Positions 23,041-35,579 of a stretch of DNA of 64,000 nucleotides are shown in pieces. This DNA comes from Zeugodacus cucurbitae. Lineage: Eukaryota > Arthropoda > Insecta > Diptera > Tephritidae. The stretch covers positions 58,384,501 through 58,448,500 of the forward strand of contig NC_071669.1 of assembly GCF_028554725.1 (NCBI RefSeq), read 5' to 3'. The stretch's first letter is position 1, and every line of letters starts with the position of its first letter. A program made the translations under genes and the position numbers. Below the pieces are notes generated by a model. It searched no databases. It was given only the letters and a program-made list of their open reading frames with translations, and was not told the origin of the DNA.

Positions 23041-23600
23041 TAGCTTTGTAGGCAGATCTCTGCAAATACAGAACATCCCACTTAGAACGCTGTTTAGAAC
23101 GCTGCCCATTGTGATACCAGTAAACTCCCGATGGATCAAAGATTCTTAAGATTCAGCAAAACGCTTGGATTCTGTTACGAATTTCTTTAGTCGGCTAATG
23201 TCGATTCTAACCAATTCGCTAGGATCGCCGAAAATTGGCCCTCCGAAGTGTTTCAACCTCTGTCTGGCAAAAGCTGGACAGTGGTGAAGAAAATGCTTAG
23301 ATTATTACACCTCGCCTTCCTCCACACAGCTTTGGCAACTTGCATCTGCCACGATCTCAACGTCCAGTAAACGCACCAATAATCGCACTGAGATGGACCT
23401 TGGCAAGAGAAACCAGATCAAAGGACCAGGACCATGGCTCCACCATGGACTACCAACCCGCTCCCATTCCGACGACAATGTTGCTAGAGTACTCTCTCTT
23501 GCAAGCTTGTCCACTATAAAGCGGTGACCGAGTACCCACACGAGTCGAATGGCAACATAGAAATCCTGAAATTTGGATATTAAAAATTCTGATCTATGAC
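23041..23600 (-). pseudogene. non-LTR retrotransposon relic, RNase H and C-terminal region
   Basis: On the minus strand the frame at about 23305-23570 reads VWVLGHRFIVDKLAR, a degraded version of the RNase H signature (WVPGHxxIxGNExADxLAR), then ESTLATLSSEWERVG. Past a stop at ~23305 it continues in related sequence: SKHFLHHCPAFARQRLKHFG, then DPSELVRIDISRLKKFV. CQSC...HFLHHCP is the cysteine/histidine motif often found at the ends of jockey/I-type ORF2 proteins. Stops and small frameshifts show it is dead. The plus-strand start near 23024-23041, CATACATA plus GGTTAGGTTAG, is probably close to the 3' end. Confidence 0.65.
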
Positions 23601-24420
23601 TGAACGAACTTACAAAATAATAACTTATTTTCAAGATTTTTATTTGGGGATCTAGAGTGTCGAAAATTAAAAATTAAAGTTCCACTGTATTTATTTCAAA
23701 TTTTTAATTTTTTATAAAAACTATTTTTAGATTATATACAGTTCCTGCAAGAAGCAGCAGAAATTAAAAAAAAAAATAATAATATTATATTTATTTTTTA
23801 ATATTTTTTAATTATAAAAATGTATTTGAACTGGAATTTTTTTTATCGAAATACGAATTTTTTTTGTTTTAATATTTTTCTATATATTTTTTTACTAAAA
23901 TATTTTGTGTTTTTTTGAAATATTTTTTAGTTTTTTATTAAAATTTTACGAAATAAAATTTTTTGTGGCATATTTCGAATAATACAAATTTTAGCTTAAT
24001 TCAGTTTGTGTTGGAAAGTTCCCATAACCAGCACATATTTTACCGCTTCATCAAGTACACATACCAATAAGTACATATACCTTAGTGAACCGCTAATCCC
24101 ATATGCCTGTCGCAAACCACAATGTAATTGCGAATTAATCTATATAATCTCTCATTATTACAACCTAAACATGCAAGCAGCCACTTAGCGCTGTCTCGCA
24201 GGAATTTCTCTCTAGCTTTTTTACAGTAATTCTTCTGCTTTTCTTTTTTCGCCTTGCCATTTTTGTTGGCACCAATTTCGCATTATTATTGTTATTAGTG
24301 CTAAATAAAAGTGTTGGAAGTGCTGCTATTTTTATTATACCCCTGTGTGTTGTTGACGGCGCTGTGTTGAGGCGCTTAAATTTGCGTTGTGGAAGTCACC
24401 CGACAAAGTCATCCATCCTG
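23601..24420. other. AT-rich non-coding DNA
   Basis: 23690-24000 is close to pure A/T with long T runs. The rest shows no recognisable feature. Confidence 0.5.
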
Positions 24421-26000
24421 AACTCTTATGTGAACTGACTTTCACTTTAATGAAATGAGCAGCGTGTGCGCATGTGTGTGTGTGCCGGTGTGATTTTTTT
24501 TTCGCCCAGCGCCAGCTTCTTCTACACTTCTATAACAACCAAAAATAGCGCTATTGTTGTAATACTAGTTGCTGCTGTTGTTGCTATTGTTTTTGCATTT
24601 TTTCTAACGAAGAAATTTATTTATTCCGAGATGCTCGCGTGCTTGGGATTTTCCTTGTGGTTGTGTTGCCTTCATCACCTTTATTGTCTGTCGTCTTCAG
24701 TGGCAACAACGTTGGAACGCGGCAGTGGCTGTAACAGCAACAATTGCAATAATAACAAGAACAACAACAACAAGTGACAGTAACAGCGTTAACAGCAATA
24801 ACAACAAGCTTCGCTTGCGAACTTCCCAAATCGCTTGGGATGCATCGGCGTACAACAACAACAACACAAGCATGCATCGAACCATTGCAGCGCTTGCCGC
24901 ATTTCTCTCGTGTTCTCGTGTTCATAAATTAGGAGCACGTCTGTTTTGTGTAATTTATTCTCTTATTGTTTCAATATGAATGAACAAGCCAAAATTGAAC
25001 GAATGGAAAAAGTTGGTTGAAAGCAAAGCAGCTAACTCTTATCTACGGCCGCACCTCCCACTCAAACGAAGCCAGCAAACCAACGAAGATTTGAAAAAAA
25101 AACAACAACAATGCGGTCGCAGCCTTGTCGCTCAGAATACTATATTCTTCACTGTGAATAACTTACTGGCATACACCATGGCTTCAAAGGCAACTGCAGC
25201 AATCACAACAACAACAACAACAATTACAATAACAACGTCAACTTCATAGGCGCCAAGGCATTTGTTACACTTGTTATTGTGTTACACGCCACAATATGTT
25301 AAGCGCGTCCTCCCACTTCCACTACCATTGTTGCGCGTCTCTCAAATGCAATTTCGATCCACCAATTTCTATTCACCTAAATTTTTATTTTTTTTTTATT
25401 ATATTTTTCTCTCTACTTTTCTCGTTGCCTTTGTTTAGCCGTCAATGTTATGCCTTTTCATTTGTTGCTGTTGTTATTGTTGTTGTCGAAAATCCAAACA
25501 AACCTTTTTTTGTGTGTTTTTGCTAAGCGCTCACCAATCAATGTTACAACAAATATTTTTGTTGTCGTTGTTGCTGGTGGCATCTGCTGCAAATCGAACA
25601 CGCCACCATGCTTGCCACAAAAGGTGGCAACGTGCAACGCTCCTTGTTGCTGTTGTTGTTGGCATTGGCATTGTGTTACAATTACTGTTACTCATTTGTT
25701 GGCAACTCTGGTAGCCAACAAGCGGCGCTACAAAAAACCGACAAACGCCAAAAATGAGCTGAAATAAATCACGGCTGCAACCAACATTCGCTGGCGCAAA
25801 GCGACTGCCGTGAATTTGCTGCGCCGGCGCGTCGTTGGCGTAAGTAGTGCGGCTCAGGCTTGTTATTGGTGAGACAATATGCTTGTTGTTGTTATTATTG
25901 TTGTTGTCATTTATTGTTGATCGCCGTTGACTTGTAGTTGCGGTGACAGTGATTGACATAAGACCTTGCCAAGTGACGACGACAAGTTAGAGTCCGCTCT
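24421..26000. other. trinucleotide-rich, relatively GC-rich non-coding region
   Basis: Many (CAA)n/(TTG)n tracts (for example 24735-24775, 24790-24812, 25200-25225 and 25880-25905) open several frames on both strands, giving Asn-, Leu-, Val- or Thr-rich shadow peptides. None shows a domain. TG repeats lie near 24470-24485. The higher GC content relative to the flanks suggests regulatory or 5' proximal DNA, but no element could be named. Confidence 0.4.
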
Positions 26001-26005
26001 CGGCG

Positions 26006-26040
26006 TATTTATAACTTTTTTGTTTGGTGTCAGTTCAGGA
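26006..26040 (+). promoter_or_regulatory. possible TATA/Inr core promoter
   Basis: TATTTATAA starts at 26006 and TCAGTTC, a good arthropod initiator, has its A at 26032, 26 bases downstream, slightly shorter than the usual 30-31. No DPE match was seen at +28. The sequence just upstream (GAGTCCGCTCTCGGCG) is GC-rich for this window. No coding exon is recognisable downstream, so this may be chance. Confidence 0.2.
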
Positions 26041-26838
26041 GTATTGTAGCGTGGGTGATAAGCGACTTTTTATTTAGTGCCTTCATTTTTATTGAAAAGA
26101 AAGTTTCTTTACTTTATAATTAATTCAGTTTTAATTGTTAGACTTTCTTATATCTCGGCCGCTTATTGTTTTGTCAGAGTTGTTGCTTTATTATGAGAAA
26201 CTGGTTCGAAATCTATATATACATTTGCTATAAGTACATAATATAAAGGGTGTATAATTTCATTGAAGTGTAATTATTGCCATCAAAAACAAATAATTTT
26301 CATTGGCGAAACATATTTCAGAGTTAACAGATTCTTGTCTCATACTCTACATTCACCCGATGCTGCCCAAACTATTAGTTGAACTAAACTATTTGTGTTA
26401 TCGCTGGTTATTTAAGCTGTGATGATTCCTACCATAATTCCTACCATAAGTTTTCTGTTGCCGAAGGTTGAAGTTTTTCTCCTTATGTAGATTTGACAAA
26501 AAGTAGAAGAAATTGGAAATTAATAAATAGATTTCAATCGGTTCCATAAAGCTAAGGGTCAGGTCGGGTGAAGTAAATTTCGAAACCAAGTCTAGCGTCG
26601 TTGATCATTAACTTCGACAGTTGGAACGCTTTCCAAAATTATCTAGGTACAAATTTGAAGACTCTCAAATACTAACGACAAACTGGACAACCTTTTTGTA
26701 AATAAATAACCTTTTTGTAAGTTCACTGCTTTGAAGGAAGGAAGGAATTATCGAGCTCTAATCTGAGCTAGTTGGATTTTCCAAATACGCAGATGCTGAT
26801 TATTTATCATCGCTCACGTGAAACTCAATCATCTAATA
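26041..26838. other. non-coding DNA
   Basis: No recognisable gene or repeat. Confidence 0.45.
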
Positions 26839-27660
26839 AAGGGGTTTTCCAATAGGGACGCCACAAAAGTAGACCGATAGTAATAGCAGACGACCTCATA
26901 TTTCTCCCCGCTCTTCTGATATTTCTCTTCAGTAATATTTGGCATTTCATCATGAAAAGATCCAACAACGGATCGGAGTCAGTTGTCTAAACTTTAAGTC
27001 CAATTTATGGTCGTCATAATCGTCCTGTCAGATCAACAATTGAGCGTCTAGTGGAAAAATTTTAATCCACAGGCACAGTACAAAATGTTTCCTTGCCAGT
27101 GAGACAAAGAAATGTCCGTAGTGTCGAGAATATTGCTGCTGCTAGCGTATCAATTAAAGAAGATACACTTCAGTCTCTCTCATCTCATTCTCAAGCGTTG
27201 GACATCTCTGTGACGTCATTGTGGCGAATTTTGCGAAAAAATCTTAGCATACATCCTAACAAGATCAAGACCGGCACGTTACTGTGAATGGGAATCGCTA
27301 TCGCTCAATGATAACCGAATATTTTTGGCTCGAATTGGATGATATGGACTTGGACAAGCCACACAGCGAATGTCACAATCGATTTAATGAAAACCAAGTT
27401 TTGTGAACGTGTTATCTCACGAAATAGCCTCGGTAGTGCGATTTGACGCCGTTAGACTATTTCCTGGGGGGCTACGTCCAGGCTATGGTCTATGCCAACA
27501 AGCCAGCGACGATTCATAAACTTCGTACGAATATCGAAAACTGTCGAAAATTGGTTTCAGCGTCTGAACTCCTGGAAGAGTACTCATGATGGCCATGCAC
27601 AAGAAGTCGAGTTTCCATACATAATGGTATCGGATTTACTTTCACAAGAATAAAGAATTT
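26839..27660 (+). mobile_element. Tc1/mariner-superfamily relic, family T copy 1
   Basis: Starts after TA (26837-38) with AAGGGGTTTTCCAATAGGGA, matching the termini of copies at 38326 and 60542. Translated pieces follow the transposase order: LRPIYGRHNRPVRSTIERLV-like near 27000-27060, then RQRNVRSVENIAAASVSI and SVTSLWRILRKNLSIHP (helix-turn-helix, 27093-27265), a deletion of the first catalytic part, then ELDDMDLD-, LDYFLGGYV- and VENWFQRLN-like C-terminal segments to about 27640. Frameshifts and deletions leave no intact frame. No matching right terminus was found, so the end is approximate. Confidence 0.75.
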
Positions 27661-29670
27661 CACTGATACATTTTAATTGTCCGGTAGAAAAAAAACGGAG
27701 GACTGAGCCAGAATGTGTTGAAAAACTAACAATTTGGGTTATGAGATAATTCATAGTGTTTTCTTCACTCTCCCTACATAGTTTAAAAGATTCCTTATTA
27801 TAAAATCCGCGTCCTTCGAACCAATTTTCTATATTTGGAAAAGATTTGGTCGATTCGTCTTCAAAACCGAACATTCTCAAAATTTTAATAATATGATTCT
27901 GTTATCTATTTATTCCAATTTCTAGCTTTTTAAGATCAAATTTTGTTTTCTATTCTACTCTTCGTCCTATTATATTTACTGAATAGCCTTTGCTCCCAAC
28001 AACTTAAGGAAAAACCTGGAGTGTATTGCCATCAAGAAACTATTATGTATATTAACAAAAAAATATGAATTTGATTTCATTATCTCATCTAAAAACACTT
28101 TATCACACTTTCTTTCACTCTTCACCTCAAGAGCAATAAATTCTTTCAACTAAAATTATTGATTGTCAATCACTACACAAATTAGCAGCAATTGAAGTCG
28201 AGAGGCAACAACGAACAAATAATAAAACAAAGATCGCTAATGCTGCGACTGCCAGCGACTGCCAGCGAAGATTTCAACCAAAATGTCAAAGGCAGTCAAC
28301 TAAGATACAGCGAAACCCGAACTCAGCGCTTCGACGCGCTCTCGCCGGCTGTAGGTGTAGGTGCGCGTCTACCTGCCGCTATTACACCACCAACAACAAT
28401 TGTTTTTGTTTTTGCAATTGCTTCTCATAATTTTGCACAAAAACCAAAATACTTGGCTGCATTCACCGCGTCTTCCCGTTCATGGCGAGCCAAACAGCTT
28501 TTTGTTTTGCCTGTAACCTTTGATTTGTTGCCGCATGCCACACGTATATACCTTTACCACCACCACCACACCGCACTGCATCGCAGCAAAGTTGCAACGC
28601 GTCAACTCATTTTGACTGTTGACTGCCACAAGTACAACCCAATTGATGGTGTCTTGGTTGCTGTGAGGACCTGCTGCCTCTTGCCACATCACAGTGTAGC
28701 CTTGGCAACGGCGGCGCATGCTGGCATTGTCTACGGATTATGACCGCGTCTTTTGGGAATCGCTGACTGCTGTTTCTCACATAAGTCTTCCGTCGCTGAG
28801 CTGAGTACACCGCGCCACAGGAATGATTTTCGTGGTATTATTGTCTGGCGCTTCTTCGCTTCTTCTTGGCTCTGGCATTCCGTTGTGCGGCTGTCGCGTA
28901 GTTTTCAGATTTCAGCTTTTTGCGTGTCGTGAATCCGCATGCCGTCGTTTGCGTGCTCGCCACGACCGAAAGGCAGCGTCTTTTTGTTTTCGTTTTCGCC
29001 TTTCGCTATTTTTTGCAATTATCGTTTTATTTTTAGTGTCTGTTTCTTCCCTAAATAACTCCTGTGGCAGCTTGTGGTTGTGCGCTTTAGAGATATATCA
29101 GCGCGTATTTACATTTGGCGTCCATAGAGTTAGCTAGTGACTCTTTAGTAAACTTGTTCTTGTTTTACCGGATCTGGAAGTTTTTTCCTTTTGTTGATTG
29201 CTTTGAATGGTTGTTTATATGACTGAATGCTTAAAACTCATTGTATATGCGGGGCAACATCAGGATGCACAAAAGTGGAGCTGAAAATATATGAAAGATT
29301 ATATTATATAATATATGACAATTTTTAGGTTGTCAACCGTCAACTCTAACCAAATTCATAGTTCGTCTCAAATACATATGAAGGTTTTGTACTGAGAACT
29401 TGTAATTATAGCGATATTTACTGTCAACTATACTTATAGTTTACTTGAAGGCATTGAAAGAAATCAAAACTCATATCCAACAAATAAAAATGGTCTAACG
29501 ATTTATAAAGCGGGCGGTAGAAGCATTGATGACAATTCATTTACATTAAAATCTCATAAGATAGGTCGTATCAGGTCTGTCCGTCGACGGGTTTACATCG
29601 TTCAGTGCTTGAACTATTAGTTATCTTGAATTGAAAGGAGCATTCAGGTACTATAAGTTCGAGTAAAAAA
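27661..29670. other. non-coding, with a GC-richer block
   Basis: 28190-29110 is clearly less AT-rich and opens a 183-residue plus frame (28192-28743) and a 104-residue plus frame (28823-29137), neither with a recognisable domain. Read on the minus strand, 29110-28750 resembles a fly 5' leader (GAAAACGAAAACAAAAAG, many short runs of A). It could be a 5' UTR exon or regulatory region, but nothing decides this. The flanks are AT-rich. Confidence 0.35.
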
Positions 29671-30300
29671 TGCATTACTTTTGCGTCACATTGAAAATAT
29701 CTTTTAGCATAGTTAAAATAATACGAATTATATCTAATTTTCCTCCATAACTCATAATGCCACTCTCATATAAACTCTTTTCCCTTGTGGTCTCTAACTG
29801 GAACAGGTAGTAATGACTTGGATGACAGTTCCGCTCTTTAAGCAGGATATATAAAAACTTCCCCACAGATCTCATGGAGCTTCTGGGTACTCAATATTGA
29901 TGAATGGTTTCTGGCATTGCTCTGTCGGAACACAACTCCTTTCCTATTGACCATAGCTGGCCGCTCCTCAGCGATTGCTTCCTTTAGACTGTGAAATTGT
30001 TGGCAGTATAGATTCGATTAAAAAAATTGGTCGTACGGGTCATATATAACAAAACCTTTCTGGCCTATCCTGGCTTCGGTCTATGGGGTTTTTTGCTTAA
30101 ACTCATGTGGCGACTTTACTTGGAGCTTATTTTTGTATCCAGCCTTACCTAAATTGTTTCAAATGGTTTTTTGTTCTATGTTTAACAGTGGGATCGACGA
30201 TTTTGTTTACTTTATCGATATGTTCATCGATTGGTCAATTCCAGAGAGTGGTGTTTGAAAAACCATGGATTTTCCTAAAAGAAATATCTAGCAGCAACGC
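29671..30300 (-). mobile_element. decayed mariner transposon, family 2
   Basis: On the minus strand, segments in the expected order of a mariner transposase appear with frameshifts: NNLGKAGYKNKLQVKSPHEL (the GYxxKLxxWxPHEL linker, about 30090-30140), LYCQQFHSLKEAIAEERPAM (about 29970-30030), VNRKGVVFRQSNARNHSS (a decayed FHQDNARPH motif with the catalytic Asp replaced, about 29910-29970), HPSHYYLFQ (for SDYHLF) and SLYESGIM near 29760-29790. The middle of the catalytic domain is deleted. Ends were not found, so the boundaries are approximate. Confidence 0.65.
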
Positions 30301-32626
30301 AGTTCGGAACACATATTGAAATCGAGGAGATTAAACACAATACATATTTATTTGAAAATAATTATCGCGACGACTTCATGCGCAGTGCTAAATCATAGTG
30401 CCCATCAAGTATCGGAGGTCGTTACAGTAATCGTCCCAAAAGCTGTTTTATCAAATCTTTGCTAGCCATATTTGATATTTTAAGGGGCGCCCCATTCTCG
30501 ATTTAAAATTTTGACGATTTTCTATGGGCTGTTAAATGAATACAATTTTTTTTGGGTTATAACTTTCCATACATTTATTTGAAGACTTAAAAAAGAAGAA
30601 CAAAATTTTATATAATTTTTTTTGTTGTTGTTGTTTTTTGTGATCAAACAAAAGCCCTTCTTTTCGGCGGTGCATAGGATTTCCGCTAACTGGAACATCT
30701 GAAACCAAAAATTCCAACGGGATTAGAAAGAGTACATGTTTGGCATGAACTAGTATTATTAATTTCGCACAAAAATTACCAAAATGGCGGACCTTTAAAA
30801 TTTTAATATTTGAAAATCTCCTCAATCTCTCTCAACCACAAAACAATTTGAAACGTAATGAAGATCTTCACCGATTTGATTTTTCCTAGTTCATACCATA
30901 GCTATATATGTATAGAATACGTATTAAAATTAGGAACCGATTGGATTTAAAGGTTTTGAGTAACCTCATGCGCCAGTCGTAAAAACACTGTTTCGAGAAA
31001 AACGCTTTAAAGTTTTGAGAAGCTCTCGCCGTCGCCTGACGCCTCTAACATAAATCGGTTATATCTTCAAGAGTATGGGTTCGATTAAAAAAATTTTTTT
31101 TAAACCGATTTGTTTTATAAGATCTGGTGGAGGTTAGAACACACTTTTTATATTTAGAAGGCGGTTTTACCGTAATCTTCTATATGTTGAAGCGAACTCG
31201 AGCAGAGCTACATAATGTATATTTCTCCACTGATCCCCTAGGTATTACATTTTCTTGGATTTAATCTTCTACTTTCTGTACTTACAAAAAATGGGTCGAA
31301 GTTATCACTATAGTAAAATAATAGCTACAATTTACTCATTTAAAAGGTATGCGACATATTTTGCACATGTGAGTCGTAAATCAAACTGCTTTGCATGCTA
31401 TCATGCAATATTTTGTGGTTTAGAAAATTGGGACACAAATTTTCAAAATAAAAATAAAAATTGCAAAAAATTATATTTTTGTTATTTTTAATATCTCAAG
31501 CCCAGAATATAATTCCCATGTTGAATATCATATAAACTATTCATATATATTTTATCTCCAACGCATTGTTCATTCACAATTCGCGTTTCCACTGCACATT
31601 GCTGCAACATGTTGCAAGCACGCACTGTCCGCATTGCGCCGAAAGTAAAAATCTGAGCGTGTGACGCCATAGCCCAGGCACAAGCGCATACAAGAATTGC
31701 GTTATGCCCAAGTTGCTTTAAGCTGTTGCAAGCTGTCCGCCAGCGCCTATGCCACCCTCCCTGCGCTAAATTCTACAGCCGCCAATCTGTTGCTGCCACG
31801 CCATGGCAGTACGTCTTGTCATAAAACCAAAGAATTTATTACCAACTGAGATTGCGCAACTTCCTTTTTACTGCCAAGCTGTGTGTGAATGTAAGGCAAT
31901 TCTTGAAGCCGTAAAACCGTCGAGATTTGCAAGTGCAAACAACAATTGGCTGCGGCGACTATGCGGCTGCGCGCTGCGTGCGAATTTGAACATTTCGTGC
32001 ACTGGAGCGCCATAAATTATTCAGAGCAAGTCAACGGCTGAGTATGTGTTGCTTTTGTTGTTATTGTTGCTATTGTATGTGTGTCCATTGCAAAGATTGA
32101 ATTTCGAGCGAAAAACCTTTGAAGCTGCAGCATGCCCAAGCTGCTGACTTAGACTTGACTCTTACAGTTAGAGTCTAACTGGAACTGAATTGCATGCTGT
32201 TATACATACATATACATATTTACACATATATGAACATATGCACTACACTAGCGCATAAAAACTTATTGTTAGATTTAATTTAAAATTTTATTGTTCAACA
32301 CCTTCTTGGCATTAGTTGTGATATTTCCATATGTTTACAGCTACATCTGTACATATACTATATATGTGTCTCTGACTTTATTTATTGCTTTCGTTGCGCT
32401 TGCTCGCTAGTTCAGAGCATGCTGCATTTGCATTTACCGTTAATTGCGCCGTAACGTGTTGGCAAACGTGAGTGTGAATGACTTCATACGCTAAAACGTC
32501 AACAAGCCGGACATTAGTTCGACCCACTGCCTTACAATAAATACAGTAATATACATATAGACTATATACTCATATATCTGTAATATAGTGTCACCAGCGT
32601 CAAGTGGAGTATAGTATAAATCTATA
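30301..32626. other. non-coding DNA, possibly including further repeat
   Basis: 30700-31200 contains phrases such as AAATCGGTTATATCTTCAAG and GAGAAAAACGC that resemble a dispersed fly repeat, but no second copy occurs in the window. 31560-32050 is GC-richer and non-coding, with short frames on both strands. 32170-32360 is rich in TATA/ACATA. Confidence 0.4.
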
Positions 32627-33240
32627 TTAGGGTGATTCTTAAAAAATTATATCGGACCAAAATTCTTCAAATTTAAATCGACTGAAGTCAGAGATATGAA
32701 ATATTAGCTTGGCAAAAATCTCCCTTCCGCTTTTTTGTCTTAGGGTATGATACTCTATCACTTCGAACTGCGGAGGAATGTGGTTTCGACGATGCAGAGC
32801 GGGTGAAAACGACACCATGGATAAGTCTGCCGGCGAATACCGTTCAAATCATGGAAAACATCGAGTTAGACCGGCATGTGGCATCTCGTGACATCGCCCA
32901 GGAGATGGGAGTTAGTCACCAAACCATTTTAAACCATCTGCAGAAGGCTGGATACACAAAAAAGCTTGATGGTTGGGTGCCGCATGATTTGACACAAAAA
33001 AAAATTCTGGACCGAATCAACGCCTGCGATATGCTGCTGAACTCAACCCATTTTTGAAGCAGGTGGTGACTGGCGACGAAAAATGTATCACTTACGACAA
33101 TATCAAGCGAAAACAGTCGTGGTCGAAGGTCAGTGAATCATCTCAAACAGTGGCCAAGCCGGGATTGACGGCCAGGATGGGATGGGAAGGGAATCGTCCA
33201 CTAAATTTTAGTGTCGTTAGGAGACGTTTGAAATAACTTT
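32627..33240 (+). mobile_element. partial mariner transposon, family 3
   Basis: The left end TTAGGGTGATTCTTAAAAAA follows TA (32625-26). From 32803 the frame reads RHVASRDIAQEMGVSHQTIL, then NHLQKAGYTKKLDGWVPHDL, the second helix-turn-helix and WVPHxL linker, to a premature stop at 33057. It resumes in a shifted frame with FLKQVVTGDEKCITYDNIKR, then KQSW and AKPGLTARM, which contains the first catalytic Asp (TGDE). The sequence then breaks off at about 33180-33240; the remaining catalytic domain and right TIR are missing. Non-functional. It belongs to a different mariner lineage from the 19.3-kb element. Confidence 0.75.
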
Positions 33241-33960
33241 GAACTTTGATCTCTTAAGGTCGAGTATTTTCAAAAATTGCACTTTTTTTGACTTAAAGTA
33301 GTTACATTTCAGTTTCCTAAACCCATTATTTAATTATTAGACGAGTTAGAAAGAATCGCTGATAAATCCATTGTATTGTTGTTGTTGTTTTAACGATTAT
33401 CTAGATCCTAATTAGAGGGAAATTAATTGTAATTAAGCTTATTTAACAGGAAAAGGCAGGAAGCAAGAAGTTGCGATGGTGGCGGACTATAGGGAAAGGA
33501 TGTTAGGTTAGGTTCTACGACTGTTCCTCAAAAGAGGGAGAAGGGTGTAGATGAATTGGTTTCATTGCATTATACTGTATTCGCATATTGTTCGGGTCTG
33601 TCGGCTCAGCACATACAATTTCAAACTTATCTCGAAATACTATCAAGTCTTAACCAGTATGAGTTCTAGTTCGTTACCGGCGCCCTTAGAGGCTTTCTTA
33701 AATAGTTTTTATTTAAAAAATCGGCCCATTTTATGCCAAATATCAATATAATTTTTTATATATCCATGCTTAATAAACCCTGATAGAGAGAAATTCTACA
33801 GTTTTTTTTCCAAAATAAGTTGTCAAAATTAAAGTTTTTCAGGGAGCTATACTCAGGCCTAATTCCTGACTTTTATTTACTTTATATTTGATATATTTTA
33901 CCACACAATTGGAGAATTTTGAGAATAAAATTCAAAAACTTTAATATTAATTTTTATATT
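33241..33960. other. non-coding DNA
   Basis: Contains a (TTG)n tract at 33375-33392 and GGTTAGGTT near 33504. No gene recognised. Confidence 0.45.
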
Positions 33961-34116
33961 ATTATTAGGGTGGTCTGAATTTTAACCACAGAATTGGACT
34001 ACTCAACTGCCTCTAATCCGAATTAAATATTAAATTTTTAATTTATTTTCGGTCATACTTTTACTCACCATTTTGTTAGTCTGAGAATTTAATAATTTTA
34101 GAACCACCCTAATAAT
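33961..34116. mobile_element. small palindromic MITE-like element
   Basis: Inverted termini ATTATTAGGGTGGT (33961-33974) and ACCACCCTAATAAT (34103-34116) are perfect over 14 bases. Beyond that the arms share CTGAATTTTAA/TTAATAATTTTAG-like sequence imperfectly. About 150 bp, non-coding. The outer AT-rich bases are themselves palindromic, so the target duplication (TA or TTA) cannot be fixed. Confidence 0.5.
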
Positions 34117-35579
34117 CGACCATTCAAATATATAACCCACAATATGCACTATTAATATGTTTGCGCTGCATTTGTCAATCACTTCAATAACTTGTACGCC
34201 CATAATTTCTGGAAAACCTTCTTATTTTTGCGGTAGTCATAAAATTAAGCAGCACTTTTGTTTATGTGCCAAATCTGGTTTAGCAGAAAATACCCGTCAT
34301 AAATGCCCACTGCAGCGCTAACGGCTGTTTGGGCTGTTTTGTGGCAAACAGTCAGTATGCCAATTGCACACTTGCACCAACTCACATACTATATACTGGT
34401 GAGCCACCTACACGCCACCGCACCACAGCCTACTTAAAGCCACCGTGAAAATCTCACAGCCGCGCCCCACACGCCACTTGCCGCTTTGCCACCGCGTTGC
34501 ACACAAAGTGCATGGAAAGTGGGCTAAAAAATATTGTTATGACTTCATTTGCTTAAGTTTTCAAACGGCATGTTGAGTTCATATTCACTAAAAATGTGAT
34601 GTTTTCAGGTACTTTAGTAGGTAATAGTAGGCATACATACATATGTCGTTCTGTGTGGGTAGGTGTTGTTGTTGTGTGTAGACTTTAGTTTAATGTTTAT
34701 TGTTAATTTGTGGCAGGACACATTTGGCAACCCACTGACCCAAATCGCTTTGAGCGTTAATGGAAATTCACTGTGAAATGTAATGTAACTGTTAAATATA
34801 ATACTGTTACCATAAATCAGTTTCATTTTGGCAAGAAGAAGGTGCATTTTGGATATTAGAATAAATTTGTTTCGGTATAAGCCTTCTCATTTTGCCGTGA
34901 GTCCTCTTCTAGACTAGATGCTGGTTTAAAAATGAAATTTACATAGCTTTCAGAGTCTGATTTTGTGCAGATTTTTGCCGTTATAATCGAAATATATTCG
35001 GTTCTTTTCATGGAAGACCTTCAATATTCGACCTGCGACTCTCTAACCATTATAGAAGTCAAATCTGCAGTGGAACCCAATCATTTAATCATTCCTGAAA
35101 CAAAATCGGAACAGTTAAGCCAAAAGCGATCACTACTTCGGTTCTTTCAAAGCACAGCACCATCCGCTTTTACAAGGTTTAACACTTCCAGAAACCTTCT
35201 CAAACTTCCCCACGGCTACAATATTGTTTTGTCTTCATTTATATTTACATTTTAAGAACTTGAATTATTATATACCGAATAATTCATATTATTTTTTAAG
35301 CGAGGGAGATATTTATGCATAACCTACTAAGTCCAAAGTAAGATTTGGCTAGAGTGAGATTATTTTGAACAATTAGCTCGACAACTAACCTTTTGGAAAC
35401 TCGCAAATCAAAACAAATGGTCCTATTTTATCCTACCCTAATTCTCTACTAGACCCCCTATTTCTCTCACCCAATATAATCTAGAAGGCGGAACTAACTG
35501 TACTGCCATTTTATATTAAGAAAATGGATCTTCCAAATGTATACTTAGAACCTAGTCCGTAACACTATGCACTATGCTG
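34117..35579. other. non-coding DNA
   Basis: 34290-34520 is GC-richer (many CCACC/GCCAC words) and could be regulatory; no gene is recognised. The frame at 34965-35255 has no domain. Confidence 0.4.

Noticed and set aside
24617..24925. Cys/Val-rich frames around 24.6-24.9 kb
   Set aside because: Products of CAA/TTG trinucleotide tracts read in different frames.
25531..25959. 142-residue Asn/Thr-rich minus-strand frame
   Set aside because: The Asn run comes from a (GTT)n tract; the rest has no domain and frames on the other strand are equally open.
28192..28743. 183-residue plus-strand open frame
   Set aside because: No recognisable domain; overlapping frames are open on the other strand too, as expected in a locally GC-richer region with few stops.
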